DNA of 64,000 nt from NCBI GenBank assembly GCA_031308135.1, contig JAHLJT010009436.1, forward strand, positions 120,753,608 through 120,817,607, in the 5' to 3' direction. A model generated the notes under the pieces. That model made no database searches. It was not told the DNA's origin and saw only the letters and a list, made by a program, of their open reading frames with translations. Of this stretch, positions 23,821-35,629 are shown piece after piece. The position numbers and the translations under genes are program-made. The stretch comes from Acheta domesticus (lineage: Eukaryota > Arthropoda > Insecta > Orthoptera > Gryllidae). How positions within the stretch are numbered: position 1 is the first letter of the stretch; each line of letters opens with the position of its first letter.

Positions 23821-24060
23821 TTCACTCCAGTTGAGTGGAGCTCGTGCGGCAACGGCAAATGGTGAAAATCGGCAGGCGGCGGGCGGCGGCGCACAAGTGG
23901 GCGAGTAGGCGGGGCACGTGGCAAGCGCTGGCCGACGGAGGCTCCACGGAAGCGCCGATAACCGATGAGGCGTCGCGTGTGCAGCGGCTCTATCTGACAG
24001 CGCGGGCGCGGGCGCTCGCAGTCGGGCGAACTAGTGCTGCGCGCAAACAGGAGCTCCCTA
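23821..24060. other. GC-rich CpG block 9
   Basis: A compact GC-rich segment of about 240 bases including GGCAGGCGGCGGGCGGCGGCG. It ends directly at the CA/CATA microsatellite. Confidence 0.5.
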
Positions 24061-24105
24061 CACACACACATACACACAGACATATACATACATACATACA
24101 TGTGT
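24061..24105 (+). repeat. compound CA and CATA microsatellite
   Basis: CACACACACATACACACAGA is followed by about five CATA units. It sits at the exact right edge of the GC-rich block. Confidence 0.9.
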
Positions 24106-24640
24106 AGAGTAGGCGGTGCAGAACCAACAGTCTCCTATCCCGTGGGGAAAGATAATTACTAAGAGATAACAATAGTTTAAATTCTCAATGTAAAAGGTGA
24201 ACAAATCAGTTGGAAGAAAAGCAATAAGAAATGAGTTAATAATGAGAGACAAAGAAGATTGCGTTAATGAAAATAAAATAAAATAACAAAGAAATGTAGA
24301 AAGCTTTAAGAACGGGGTTAGATGTTAGATGTACTGAGAAGTTTATCAAAAACACACAGATTCGTGCGAGAGACAATGCAAATTGCCCAGCAACACGACA
24401 GACACACGTAGGAAAACTGAGAGCAAAGAGAGAAGAATAACGACAGGAAGGGAAAAGTAAGTGGAAAAACGAGGAACGCCAGAGGAAAGACAGATATAAA
24501 GAAGGCAGAGAGAGAGAGAGAGAGAACGAGAGAAATTTAAAGGGCGGGCGGTCAAATCAATATTGGATGGGTATTAAAATTAACGAAACTCAAGGAAAAA
24601 CAGAAAGCGGAATTCGCATTAGGCGGGAGGTGAACGAAAC
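24106..24640 (+). other. A-rich, purine-skewed tract
   Basis: From about 24230 the plus strand is purine-rich, ending in a (GA)n microsatellite at 24507-24525 just before the next GC-rich block. It lies between two GC-rich blocks. Confidence 0.55.
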
Positions 24641-25160
24641 GTACTCGAGGGATAACCGGGATGAAAGGGGCAGTGGGCAGTGGGCGGGCGAGCCGGCGCG
24701 TTGCGCGAGCGGGTGCGGCGTCACGCGGGGCGCCGAGGGACCGCGCAGAGCGGCGCGATACGACGCGATTAGTCCGCAAAACCGGTGACGCGTCCGAAAC
24801 AGACGCTGCGACATGTCCGGCGCGCGCGCTCCCGCTGCCGATCCTGCCCCCGCCCCCGCCCCCGGCCGTCCCCAGCGGCCGTCGGCGCGGGCGCGCGAGC
24901 CAGCGCCCCCGCCACGTCGCCCGCCGCCCGCCCCCGTTCAAACGCCGGTCGGAGCCGCGCCGCGCCGCCCCTCCCGCGGCCCCGCGCCTGTTTTTATTTC
25001 CAGTTTCATGTCCCATTGCTTGCCTGCGCGCACCATTAGCGCCGCTGGATGACAAGCGCACGATCGCCCCGCGTCCCATGTCCCCGCGCGGCAGCGGGTG
25101 CTGCGGTGCGGGGTGAAGCCGGCAGCGGGAGTGACGATGAGTGAGCTGGCACCGCGACCG
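24641..25160. other. GC-rich CpG block 10
   Basis: Very GC-rich. The C5 runs at 24846-24866 (GCCCCCGCCCCCGCCCCCGG) give a G-quadruplex pattern on the minus strand. The frames of 73 to 175 codons overlap on both strands in every phase and are composed mostly of Arg, Pro and Ala. I call no gene. Confidence 0.55.
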
Positions 25161-25890
25161 ATGACCGCCGATGTGAAGAAATGAGAAGAGACCTCAAACA
25201 CTAAATTTTGCGAGAACGCAAAGAGCACACAGGGGAATGCAGATCGAAACCGAAATGAAACGACATAAACGAATTCGAATGAAAAAAATCAGAACCAATG
25301 AAATATAAATTATATAAGGAACTATAATATAAACATTTTTTAAATGTCTATGTTACTAAGAAAAATCTTATTTTCATGAAAGTGAATAACTTCGCATAGA
25401 CCGGGTCAACGTGCGCTCATGAAATTAAATAGAACAATGCACGCAAAAATACATAAAATATTGCAGACAGCCCTTAACGGAAATCAAAATCAAACAAATA
25501 AATTTGGATTATACTCCTGTATAAAGGAATGACAATTATATTGAGACACTCCAGTTAATCTTGGATAAATTAAATTTCGCACGAGTTTTGTTCTAAACTC
25601 TGTACCTGAAAATGTAAACATGGTAGGAGAGAACAATCCAATACCGTGTATTTTCTTCAAAGCTATGGATATTACGTACTACTGGGATGTATTTTCAATG
25701 TCTTCACTTCCATTTACAAATTGAATAACAAATTAAATCGTGAATCAAATATTGACTATCTGTGAAGAAAACAATTACATTTGCAAAATTGTTATTTTCA
25801 ATAAAGACAATTTTTAGAGCAATATGGTTGTTCAAAGAAAAATAATTAGTTAATTCAAGCGGATAAATCAATACCCGAAGAGTGCACAAA
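25161..25890. other. AT-rich stretch
   Basis: AT-rich, with no recognised element. Confidence 0.6.
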
Positions 25891-26870
25891 CAGCCATCGG
25901 CATGGCAGTGACCGTACGCGTTCTGGGAACGCCTCAAGGGGCGAAATCAAGCCGCGCGGAGCCCAAAGCGAGCAATCGGCATCCGCTACATCCGCGCGTC
26001 CGCAGGATATTGTGCGGCGTCGTTGGTGTTGGGGCGTCCCCCCTAGCCCGTCCGCCACCGTCGCCGCCACCACCACCGCCGCCGCCGCCGCCGTCGCCGC
26101 CCCGCTCCGCGCCCTTCACTCCCCACGAGCCACGAGGGTCCGCTTCGCGTCCGGCCGGCTGGCGAAGGCAGCGTACTTCCCTCTCGAAATATTTCCGCAC
26201 ATTCCCCGCGATGTCCCTGCGCCCGAGACCGACCGCTCCCACCACCTCCATCGCTACATCGTCGGCCGCTCCCGGTTCTTTTTCGGCGACGCGTCCGATC
26301 GTGCCGTTCGCAACCGCATGTTGCGTCGCCTCCAGCGTCCGCCGCCACCGCCACCGCAGTCGTCGCCCGCACCCTCGCCGCCCTCCCTCTGTCGACACGC
26401 CCACGACGCCGCCGCCTTCACCGCCGTCGCCCCCGCCATCGCCCGTGCCCACGCCGACCTCGCCGCTAGCGGGAGCTGCAATATCTGGCCGGCCGGGAGC
26501 CATCCGTCTCCGGGACGAGGGCCCGCCCCCCGAGCTCGACCCGGGTCGGGCCGAGCGCGCGGGAAAGAAAACTTCCACCGGACGAGTCCGAACGTTGGGC
26601 CTCGAGGCGATAGCGACGGCGTCGTCGGCAGCGGCGTCGGCTCTCGACCGGCGAAAGCATTCTTTTGTACTCGCTACAGCCGAGTAGCTAAAGAAAATGA
26701 ATCGCCACCGGATACATTTCTTTGGATAGGGCGCGGGACTTTTTCTGGCGGGCCTGTAACAACTGCCATAGAAAAGCTGTCGCAACGGGGCTCGCTACTG
26801 ACACTAGCGCCCGACATTCGCTATGTGTGCCCGCCGCCAGTGGTAAACCCAGCGATCAATAGTACCATTT
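25891..26870. other. GC-rich CpG block 11 with a (CCG)n core
   Basis: CpG-dense, with a CCACCACCACCGCCGCCGCC run at 26063-26101. It holds the longest frames here: 317 codons plus strand (26012-26965), 283 codons minus strand (25934-26785) and 261 codons plus strand (25902-26687). These overlap over some 650 bases in different phases. All are rich in Arg, Pro, Ala, Gly and Ser, with no domain, signal peptide or repeat architecture. Three long frames at once indicate stop-poor GC-rich DNA, not three genes. A real exon could still be hidden here. Confidence 0.5.
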
Positions 26871-27420
26871 CACAATATACGGCTGGTGACGTTTTTCTTC
26901 GTGTTTTTATGACGTGCTTCAAGAAAAAGGCTGCACATTATTTGCATAAGAATATTCCTATGTAACTTACACGAATGAAAGAGACTTAGATATACAAACG
27001 ATATCTTTCTTCAGTTTACAAAACTCACTCAATATTTATTTGATTATCCATTATTTCTTTGACAAAGTGTAATTATTTTGTATATTCTAAACAGCAATTT
27101 ATTTGAAAACGGCAAAGGCAGAATTTGTTTTTTATATTGGTAAATGTTAAGTGAAACAGAAAACTGGAAATTTTATAACCACTGATGTTATTTATAACAT
27201 GGCAGCAAGTAAAGTTGATAACAATTAGTGCAGCATAATGACACCATCATCAATTGCAAATTAGCGATGTAATCTCTGAATCAGATTAGCATGCTCAACG
27301 CAGAACAGTCGCATTTCACATTAAAACCTAAATCAAAACATTAAAGCCGGGATCTGCACCGTGCCGAACTTCCTTATTTACCTAGTTAGCTGAATCAAAA
27401 AAGTTATTTTTCGGAAGCCT
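26871..27420. other. AT-rich stretch
   Basis: AT-rich, with one reverse octamer word at 26940-26947. Nothing else recognised. Confidence 0.55.
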
Positions 27421-28230
27421 CGACTTCAGCGCAGAGATTGTGGCACTTCGAACCTCGTCCGTGGGGTTTGCAGTCACTGATTACGGCGGAGCGCAAGAAG
27501 GGCGCCACGCCCGCCCCGATGATTTAAACGCATCCCGCCGCGCACCCGGCGATAATTCTCATCTCTATGCAAATCCGCGCACGGTTGACAGCGTACAGCA
27601 ATGTGATTTAACGGTTCTATTTTAATCCGTTAATTTGATCCACGCGTATGGACGGTAAGTACATCAATTATTGGATAGCAAATAAGATAGCCAGCGGCGT
27701 GGAAATTGAAAAGTGCGTTCAAACGCGTTCGATAGCGATCCCTGGCTGGAAAAACGGTAGCCGCGTCCACGGGACAACCGCTGGCTTTCCTCACACGGCG
27801 ACGCGAGTGAATCCCACATCGCCCGCGCGCGCCTCTTCGCCGCGGCAGGCGGTTCGCCGTCGGAGCGCGACGGGCGCAAAGGGGGCGAGCGCCACGTGTG
27901 TGTCGCTCAGGGAGAGGGAGCGCGGGTGAATACTGTGAGCGAGCGCGCTCGTCATCAGCCACGTAACGTCACGCAGACGAGCCGCTCCGCCCCGTCCGAG
28001 TTCTTTTGATTATCGCCATTAGCGCAGCGACCGCGAGCGATGGAGCAGGGCGAGCGCCCACAAGGGCGATGGCGCCACGATAGCACAGGGCACGCGCTGC
28101 GCTGATGATGCCCGCGCCGCCGCTTCCCGCGTATTGTCCACCCTTTCGTTCGTTATTACGTGGCCCTTTCGCCCTTCTGCCCTCGCCCGAACTTGGCCTT
28201 TCGCCTCCTGCAGTCGATCCCCAGTGCATT
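27421..28230. other. GC-rich CpG block 12
   Basis: CpG-rich with little simple sequence. It includes an octamer site embedded in GC-rich context. Short frames of 61 to 110 codons overlap on both strands. The mixture of CpG with AT-rich factor words (GATAATTCTCAT, TTAATTTGATC) suggests cis-regulatory DNA. Confidence 0.45.
27567..27574 (+). promoter_or_regulatory. octamer (POU) site in GC-rich block
   Basis: ATGCAAAT preceded by T and followed by CC, so the 11-mer TATGCAAATCC is identical to the site at 58.11 kb. POU-domain factors bind this octamer. Being inside a CpG-rich block makes it less expected by composition than the AT-rich occurrences. Confidence 0.3.
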
Positions 28231-28790
28231 CTTCTCTAACCGCTTCATATCGGGCATTCTTTTGATGTTTTCTTTCCCATCTTTTAGATTTCATTTTTTT
28301 AATTTTTTTTTATTTCTGATTACATATTACTTTTTTTACTTTATTGCCTCTCGTTCTATTTTAATCCAACCATTTCTACTTGCTATTTTCATTTCTTAAA
28401 TTAACTTTTTACCTATTATTGTTCTTCCAATTTATTATTACTGCCCTTTTCTTTTCTGTCATTACACTTTACTTCCTCACCAGATTTTTATCTTCTCCAG
28501 GACTGTCATGCGCATGTACAACCTTCTGCGTAACCCCAATACCAAATGCCATTCCGATCTCCTCTAACAGCTTGCAACACCTCTCCCTTCATGAACGTCC
28601 GTCCTCTCGTACTAATCTCATCTATTCCGTATCTCTGGTGGTCGCTGTTCAATCACCGCTTTGCCCAACTGTCTCAATGCGACGCACATTCTCCACCTCG
28701 CCAAATTGATCCCCGTTGTCCGTAGCATTCTCACTCTCGGTGTCCTCTATCCCTGACCTACGCGTCGACTCAATTATACGCCGCGATTTG
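28231..28790 (-). other. pyrimidine-rich tract right of CpG block 12
   Basis: The plus strand is C/T-rich for about 550 bases: 43 of 60 bases at 28381-28440 are pyrimidines by hand count. This is the mirror orientation of the purine tracts elsewhere. A 109-codon plus-strand frame (28380-28709) begins with a Phe/Leu-rich stretch caused by the T-rich composition and is not convincing. Confidence 0.55.
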
Positions 28791-29030
28791 CCGTCCTCAT
28801 TCCATTAGCGGACAATTGCATTGGAGGACTTACGTAAACGAGCCCCTGTAGGCTTCCTCCTATCCTTTCCGTCGCTGTGAACACGGTGGCGCCACCTGCA
28901 ACAAGTTGAGGGCGACACCACGACTCCACGAGGAGGGAACGATAAAACGCGAAAAAAGAAAACAGGCAACCGACTGTCGACCAAACGCAACTCCTCATGG
29001 AAACAATGAAATTGCTTCTCCCCACTCACA
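28791..29030. other. mixed-composition segment with a CTCF-like core
   Basis: Balanced composition. GGTGGCGCCACC at 28885-28896 is a perfect 12-bp palindrome, and its minus strand reads AGGTGGCGC (28889-28897), the core of insect CTCF sites. Frames of 74 to 83 codons cross it without recognisable content. Confidence 0.3.
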
Positions 29031-29510
29031 AAGTACTAAATCTGATAAACTAACTGTTTATGAAGCGGGTTTTGTTTGGTCTCGCCACAAGAAAAGAAAA
29101 AAACCTAATTATCATTATCATGGAAACCCCCTCTAGAAATTCATTTCTGTGAGACGAGATTGGAGGGGAGTGTAATGAACGTATTCTTTCTAAAAATCAC
29201 GATTCCATTGTTGTGGCTGCGCTGAGGTGGGCAGAAGAGATGACCGTGCCGAGGAAACGCTTTAATGTAATGAATTTGTTAACTAATTAATTAATTTCAT
29301 GAAAATTAATTGAGTTATAGATGGTACACATAATAACATCAACACAGAACAGTCACAACGAGACAAAACGAGGATTACTATTTACAACGCTGCACTACAG
29401 TACAGAGCACTCTCTCTAATCTGATCCCTTTTCTACCCGCAATTCCCTTAAGTAAAAGATCAAACAGCACATAATTACGAAATAGATAATAACTTCCACC
29501 ACCAACTGCA
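29031..29510. other. AT-rich stretch
   Basis: AT-rich with ATTAATTAATTTC words near 29285. Nothing recognised. Confidence 0.55.
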
Positions 29511-29800
29511 AATTAAACCCTGCAACAGGTACCCTGCCCCGCAACGCGTGTAAAGAGCCTGTTGCAGGCCTGTTCTGCTCCCTCTCACCTGGGAGAAAAA
29601 AAGGCCAACCCCCGTTAATCGCGGGGGTTCACGAGGGTCCTCGGTCGTTGGGGCCCCACGCCCGACACGAACGCTTGTTTCCCTCCGCCGACACGACTCC
29701 TGTGCGTACAAGCACCTGTTTCGTTTCGTATCCTCAAGTGTAATTCAGCCTCTCAAAACAAGCAGCTGGCGGCGCGGCGCGGCCAGAGCCATTTCATCTC
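29511..29800. other. segment with two clean inverted repeats
   Basis: CCTGCAACAGG (29519-29529) and CCTGTTGCAGG (29558-29568) are exact reverse complements 28 bases apart. Then AACCCCCG (29607-29614) pairs with CGGGGGTT (29622-29629) across a 7-base loop. The composition is GC-rich compared with the flanks. No promoter, RNA gene or element could be assigned. Confidence 0.6.
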
Positions 29801-30240
29801 ACAAGCGCTTCATAATTGCCTTGCTCTACGGGAAACGAAGCAATTACAAATAACACAACAGCCCTTGGTCAGGCCGGCAGAGCGCCTTGTATATTCCCGG
29901 CAGAGGTCGAGAGGCGCGTTACCTGTGTGGAGAGGCCCTACACATACGAGGAAACGTCAATGAGAGATGCTCGTCTCAGTTCCAAAGAGTACAAGGGGCA
30001 GACAATTCCAGTACCGAAAATTCGCCTACACAAAGGCGTCTTTCGCGAAGAGTCTTCCCAGAATTCAATTTCATTCGTCGCGTCGCTCGAAAGTCCTTTC
30101 CTCTTTTTGAAAATTAAATCTTTATCAATCATGCGAGAGATCCTTTCACTTCAAGTCAGTGCTTCCAATGGCACCAAACTATCTGGAAGCCAATTGCAGA
30201 GCCTTCAATACATCAACACGGACGATGAAAATGTAAGGTA
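29801..30240 (+). other. mixed segment with a 141-codon frame
   Basis: A plus-strand frame runs 29816-30241 (141 codons) with a fairly ordinary amino-acid mix, rather than the skewed mix of the GC-rich blocks. A 76-codon frame overlaps in another phase. I recognise no domain. It is one of the better places to test for an exon, but evidence is weak. Confidence 0.2.
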
Positions 30241-30510
30241 AATATTTCATGGCAATAAGCATCTTTAGAGAAAGAATACAATTCAGACTTTCAGAGTTAG
30301 CAATAAGTGTATTTTAATTTGAAACGCCAGAAGTAAACGTGGATTGGAGAGAAGAACTTACGTACTAACATAAAATCGTATTAGGATAAATAAGAATGAA
30401 TCAAATTCGATTCAAAGTATGTGGCTCATGGTGAACATTGAACTCGAACTGAACGGACGATCGACAATACACGAAAGCATACACATGTAATTCAGAGTCA
30501 AATGAGAGAA
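30241..30510. other. AT-rich stretch
   Basis: AT-rich; nothing recognised. Confidence 0.5.
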
Positions 30511-30890
30511 TGTTAAACGCAAGGAAGTGCGAAAGGAGGCAGTGAGGGAGGAGACAAACCGGCGCGGGCAGCGAGGGCAGAGATCGCCCGCGCGCGGGAG
30601 GAAGAAGGGCTACAGCCTTTCGCCCAAAGCCGGCTTTAGCCGGGGCAGCGAGGTTTGCGGAACGCCTGCCCGGCAGCAGCGAGATAACGCAGGGAGCGAG
30701 CGGTCTCACTTCCAGGCGCCGCCGCCACCTTGCCTCCGCCCGGAATCCGCGAAACCGAGAAATCCTTCTTTATAAGAGCGACGGCCCGGAGAAAGGTGTT
30801 CGGAGGTGGCGCAGCGAGGCAGAGAGGGCGGTGAGAGCGAAGGGCTAAGTAGGAAGAGGTTGCGGTTTGCTTCGTTGGCAAAAGCCTTTA
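30511..30890. other. GC-rich CpG block 13
   Basis: GC-rich and purine-leaning, with GGCAGCGAGGGCAG words. It contains an exact AGGTGGCGC core (30804-30812) of the kind bound by insect CTCF. TTTATAAGAGCG near 30770 is TATA-like but isolated. Confidence 0.45.
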
Positions 30891-31640
30891 TCACGTACAT
30901 TCGAGAACGAGCAGAAAATTAACTTCGGGAGCAGGCCACTCTTCAAAGCCACAGGTACGCCAGTCTCGGGGCGTAATGTCTAAGAAACGTAGAGCACTAC
31001 GACGAATGAGTGCAGTACCAGAGTCATGGTACATGGGAAAGAAAAATCGCACCCTACAAAGAATAAGTATTTTTCAGCTAATGAATGCCATTCATGTTTT
31101 TTACGTACAAAAAGTATACAATTCCCTATGGAAAACCTAGATTATTAAAAAGTACAATAAAATTTCGGTATCTTCTGAAAAAAAGGAACGCTTTAAAAAC
31201 AACCAGACGCATCACTACACAAACATTTCTCCACTTTAAAACGATATTGAAATGACAACGAATCAACGTATATTACTGCACTGTAAATACTGCTAAAAAC
31301 CCAAATAAAACAAAATAAATGCTGATTAGAAGCATTAAGCAAAACGCTTCATTATAGATTATTTGAATGTTCGAAACAGTATTTATACTACGACAAACAC
31401 ACGAGAAAATAAATTATAGAGTAACTTCAGAAACAAAATTATACTGCATTTTCGAGGACAATTGCCCTTACAATAGCTTTTATTCTTCACAATTTATGCA
31501 ATTTAATCTAATCTGAGTTTCGGATACAAGACTTTTCACTCGCACAGTACCTTTATGTAATTCAATTAAAGTACTTAAACGCTTCTCAACAAATGCTAGA
31601 AATGGAATTTACTTTTCAAAACTGCGTTGCGGATTTAAGC
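30891..31640. other. AT-rich stretch
   Basis: AT-rich, no frame of 60 codons fully inside; nothing recognised. Confidence 0.6.
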
Positions 31641-32332
31641 GATGTTTCAGTTCACTCTTGCGGAGAACCCAAATTCCCAGACAGGCGCGTTGCACTCACC
31701 AAGCGACCACTCGCGCTGCAGACGCACTCAGAAACATCCCGCGTACAACTGCGGCGAACTCTTTCCACTCACCTGAAACAGAAAGAACACAAGCGTAAGG
31801 CGCGACAGGTACGGAACGGGCGGGCGGGGGAACGTGGCTCCAAGCACAGCCATGCACTCCCGGAGGGCGCGCCGGGAGGGCGACTCCTGCGCTTAATAAA
31901 AACAGAGCAAACTTCGCGAAAATGTCAATTTATTAAGACACAAGAGGCAACGCAGGACTCCGCGCGCACGAACTTGCCGAGCGGAGGACGAAAAGCAGAG
32001 AGGAGAGAGAGTGGATGTGGGACGGAGGGAAAGGGCAAGTTAAGCAGACGAGAATGGCGACAGAACGGGGAGGTCGCGCTCAAAAAGAGTCGCGGTACAC
32101 GGAAATAACACGCCGCTGCACCCCATGCCCCGCCCTGCCGTGTCGAGTCCCACCCCACGTTTTCTACGCCTCACGGAGTGTGCTTGGCCAAGCGGACCTC
32201 TCTGCCACCCCGGGATGGTGGGGTTGGCGGTGTGGTGGTGTAGAGGGGTTAGAAGCTGCACAAAAAAGCCGCGATATGAACTCGGGCGCTCAATGAAGCG
32301 TAACTCGCTTAGCAAGTTTTGCCTGGCGCAGT

Positions 32333-32392
32333 GGGGCGCGGAGCAGCGGGGCGCGGAGCAGCGGGGTGGCGCAGGACGGGACGCGGAGCAGC
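32333..32392 (+). repeat. 15-bp minisatellite, 4 units
   Basis: Units of GGGGCGCGGAGCAGC at 32333-32347 and 32348-32362 are identical. The third (32363-32377) is diverged, and the fourth (32378-32392) differs by two bases in the first five. The tract continues into GGGGAGTAGTAGG and then the G-rich run. Confidence 0.9.
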
Positions 32393-32478
32393 GGGGAGTA
32401 GTAGGATGGGGCGGGGAGGGGCGGGGTGGGATGGGGCAGGGGCGGAGTGGGGAGGGGCGAGGTGGAGGGCAGGGCGCA
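32393..32478 (+). other. G-run tract with quadruplex pattern
   Basis: At least eight runs of three to four guanines separated by one to four bases (for example GGGGCGGGGAGGGGCGGGG). This is a very strong G-quadruplex motif on the plus strand, next to the 15-bp minisatellite. Confidence 0.85.
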
Positions 32479-32535
32479 ACGAGAAAGCGACGGAGCACGC
32501 CGCCGCTAGAAGCGGCACCGTCACCGTGCTAATCG

Positions 32536-33059
32536 TAGGCAGAATTTTAATTTGTTTCAATTGCGTTCATCCGAGCGCGCACATACCGGCAGGTCCAAAC
32601 GGGGTGAAGGGCAAGATAAAACGAAAGCAGGTCTCGCTAGAAACAGGGATGGGACAGATTACCATGGAAAGAAAGTACGTTAGAGTGGAAGGAATGAAGA
32701 GACATTGATGAAACTGAAAAATAGAAAATTAAAATTTTGAAAGCAGGGAATAATCCGGAAGGTAGATGAAAAAAATTGTACGAAAAAAGCTGAGAAGGGT
32801 GAAAAAGTAGGCATTAGAAAAATCATAAATTACTGAAAAATAAAGAAGATACAGGTTCAGAACACTGGATAGTGATACGCGATGAAGGACCATGTTAAGA
32901 AAACCTCATTAATTGATCGATGAAAACTGAAAAGTTGAAGAAATAAGGCAATGAAATAGATAAATCTCTAAAAATGAAAACGACCAGCAGAGTAGTAATA
33001 ATTTAGAAGTCGATAGAATTTAGTATGATGTAATTAAATGTGATTGAATATTACTAACC
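32536..33059 (+). other. purine-skewed tract between two GC-rich blocks
   Basis: A/G-rich plus strand: 42 of 60 bases at 32701-32760 are purines by hand count. GAAAA, GGAAGG and AGAAG words recur without a period. It bridges GC-rich blocks 14 and 15. Confidence 0.6.
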
Positions 33060-33790
33060 TACATAAGAAAAGAGTGAACACAAGACTGTGCGAGAGAGCA
33101 AAGGAAGCCAAAGCACCCGTATAAAAGCGGCGGAGAGCAAGACGAGACGGTGCAGGTGGTGAGACGAGGTGGCGGGAGGAGCCGGACGGTGCGGAGCGGG
33201 GCGTGGCGGGAAAGCGGAGCGGGCAGGCGAGGGGCGTGGCGGGGAAGCGCGGTCACGGGGCGGAGTAGGTCCGCCCCCGTGTTTTGCGGGCCGGCGCGCG
33301 GCGGCGCTGCCTGCCGCTGACAGTAATTAAAATAAGGGGCGGAGAGCGCGCGTGCGGCGGTGGGGGCGCGGGGAGTGAGAGAACGCGGGAGAGGGATGGG
33401 GCCGGCGGGGGGGGGGACGCGAGGACACGAGAGGGGTGCCAAGGGAGGGTGCGGTGTGGGAGGCGACAGGGGCGCGGGCGCGAGCAGGCGTCCCTTCAAG
33501 GCACATCAAGCCCGCGCCGCCTTGTGTTGCACAAAGACAAGTCGCGGCGCGCAAAAAACATTAATTAAGCGTTCTTGTCTCCGTTCCGTCAAGCGCACGG
33601 CTGCAGCGGCGTTGCGAAGGGTCGGGTGGCAAAAGGGCGGGGGGGAGACGGGGCGCGTACATGGGAACGGGTGGCGGTGGGAAATAGTGAGAGCAAAGAC
33701 GCGACCGAAGGTACAAGGGCGGGTGACGGTTGAGGAGGCGACTGAAGCACGAGCAGCGCCCATGGAGGTGAAACGGTTATAAGAGGAACG
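33060..33790. other. GC-rich CpG block 15, G-rich on plus strand
   Basis: CpG-rich with strong G over C asymmetry on the plus strand, including a run of ten guanines at 33417-33426. The overlapping frames of 75 to 146 codons on both strands are low-complexity. A canonical TATA word precedes the densest part, so this block is a promoter candidate. Confidence 0.5.
33120..33127 (+). promoter_or_regulatory. TATA-box candidate
   Basis: TATAAAAG followed at once by GCGGCGG, the layout expected of a TATA box upstream of a GC-rich 5' region. No initiator-type TCAGT is obvious about 30 bases downstream, and the downstream frames are not convincing. The word alone is weak evidence. Confidence 0.25.
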
Positions 33791-35629
33791 CAAGCACTCC
33801 AATCACGCAAGAGAATACAATACGTAACCAGACAAAAATATAAGTGATCATCAACAACAAAGAAATACCGGAAACAGCTGTTATAAAAAAGAAGAAAACA
33901 ATTATGATGCGAAAACAATGTATGTCATCATATGAAACTACAGTGGTATCTAACGGCTTAGTTACAACAATAATTAGCCGCAAGCTTAAGTATAGGAATT
34001 TCGATATCCTAAAACTGCAAGATTTTTGTACTCACCACCACTCAAGTTTTCTACTGAATAAGTGTATATCATTAAGGCAATGTATTATGAACAATGGCAA
34101 GAATAAGAATATATTTATAGCTACTCACGATATGCTTATTGTCTCCAAAATTTCTCAAAGATTAATTTTGAAGAATGTCAAACGTTTTCAGTGTCAATCG
34201 ATAATGCCTAAAATGTTTACAGAAATGCCTTTAACTTAATAATGCACTCGTCAAAAAATTCAAGACTCTAGAAGTAGGAGATAACTAAGAAACATTGGTG
34301 ATTATACCTAGTAAATTGTGTTAATACTTTAAATATCATTATAAAGAAAGGAAACAAAAGTAATTCGAAACTGAAAAATAAATATTATCCGTATCTATTA
34401 AAATAAGAGTGTACTTGATATATTCTCGTTCTACTGTAGCTGCAAAGAGTTCCTTAGGAAAAGCAAAGCGCCTGAAAAGTTTTCAGAATACCAAATAGTA
34501 GCAGTCCTTAATTATTCATACCGAAATTTGAATAAGAAACGTCTTGAGAGAATCTGCTCCATTTCTCTGAATGAAGATTTTAGCCCCTGTAAAACAAGAG
34601 AAACCGCGCGTGGAATGAAAAGTGACGAACATCTTCGAAAAAAGAAGATACTCGCTCACAGACAGAATTTACTCTTACCCCTAATTGTTATGACAGAAAA
34701 TTTCTTCGGTTGAATTCATTTACCTACTTGAATGGTGAATAAAAGTATGGAATGATACTTCTCATTTTCTTAATGATTTTTATTGTTTATGACATATAGA
34801 TACAATAATTGGACTATTTTCAAGGAGTTCAAAATAACGATTATTGGAAAGCTATTAATTGAACAAAATTGCTTTGCACAAATAGTTCAGAGCAACAATT
34901 CAATTATCTTCATCATTATCAGTTCTATCATCACCATTATCACGTATATTACATTATACTACTCAAAACTACCCAATTCTTTGGATACCTTCTGTCCGTC
35001 CGAATAATATATCCCTCTTAATTATTTGGGTAAGTGTGTTAAGTGGTGTTTTACTACATAATGTATACTACTTGCTTAGAAAATCCAACTTAAAAATGTT
35101 AGTAAGTTTGAAAGCGCGAGAATTCACGCTTACAATGAATTTTTTTTCACGCACATTACGGGGCCAGCAAGATGTATCGCGTATCTCAGGGTCTGACCAC
35201 AAAATGAGTAAAATGTTTGCACGGGTTCTTTTGTAATCATTTAAAAAATAAGCCATTTTAAAATCAATCGAGTAAGAAAACAAGGCGGACTTCGAAATAT
35301 CTACGGTTAATATTTCTTCATATTTGTGATCGATTAAGAAACAATTTTAATGCAACCTTAATAAAAAGGAAGTAATGCAAGTTGTATATAGAGGAGAGTA
35401 AACAGAAGCACAGAAAGAAATTCAACAGAAGTCAGAGATAAGATAGAAACGAAACAAAAATTCAATGTACGAAAAGAAGATAATTATTTTCCACCATTTA
35501 ATTTAAAAAAATTTGATAAGACCTTACATCGCAAATGGATGATGAGAAAAGGGTGAATCTTCGGCGAGGAGAGTGAATGCAATAAAACGCAAAAATGAAA
35601 ACGAACATCAGCGAAACATTACGGAACTT
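33791..35629. other. 1.8-kb AT-rich stretch
   Basis: AT-rich. A 131-codon plus-strand frame (33844-34239) is Ile/Lys/Asn-rich with no domain; other frames are 61 to 74 codons. At 34910-34950 there are ATCATTATC/ATCACC-type words. No repeat family assigned. Confidence 0.5.

Larger units (their letters stand above)
31641..32535. other. GC-rich CpG block 14
   Basis: Starts with mixed composition and becomes strongly G-rich on the plus strand toward the right. The region holds a 15-bp minisatellite and a G-quadruplex-dense tract, listed separately. The frames of 77 to 171 codons overlap on both strands and have skewed composition. Confidence 0.5.

Noticed and set aside
25902..26965. Long open frames of 261, 283 and 317 codons
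   Set aside because: They overlap in different phases and on both strands in a (CCG)n-containing GC-rich block, show Arg/Pro/Ala/Gly-biased composition and no domain. They are expected where stop codons are rare.
27421..28230. Hox-cluster identity inferred from octamer, TAAT and TTTAT words
   Set aside because: These words are common by chance, and no homeobox or Hox-linked microRNA is visible anywhere in the window.
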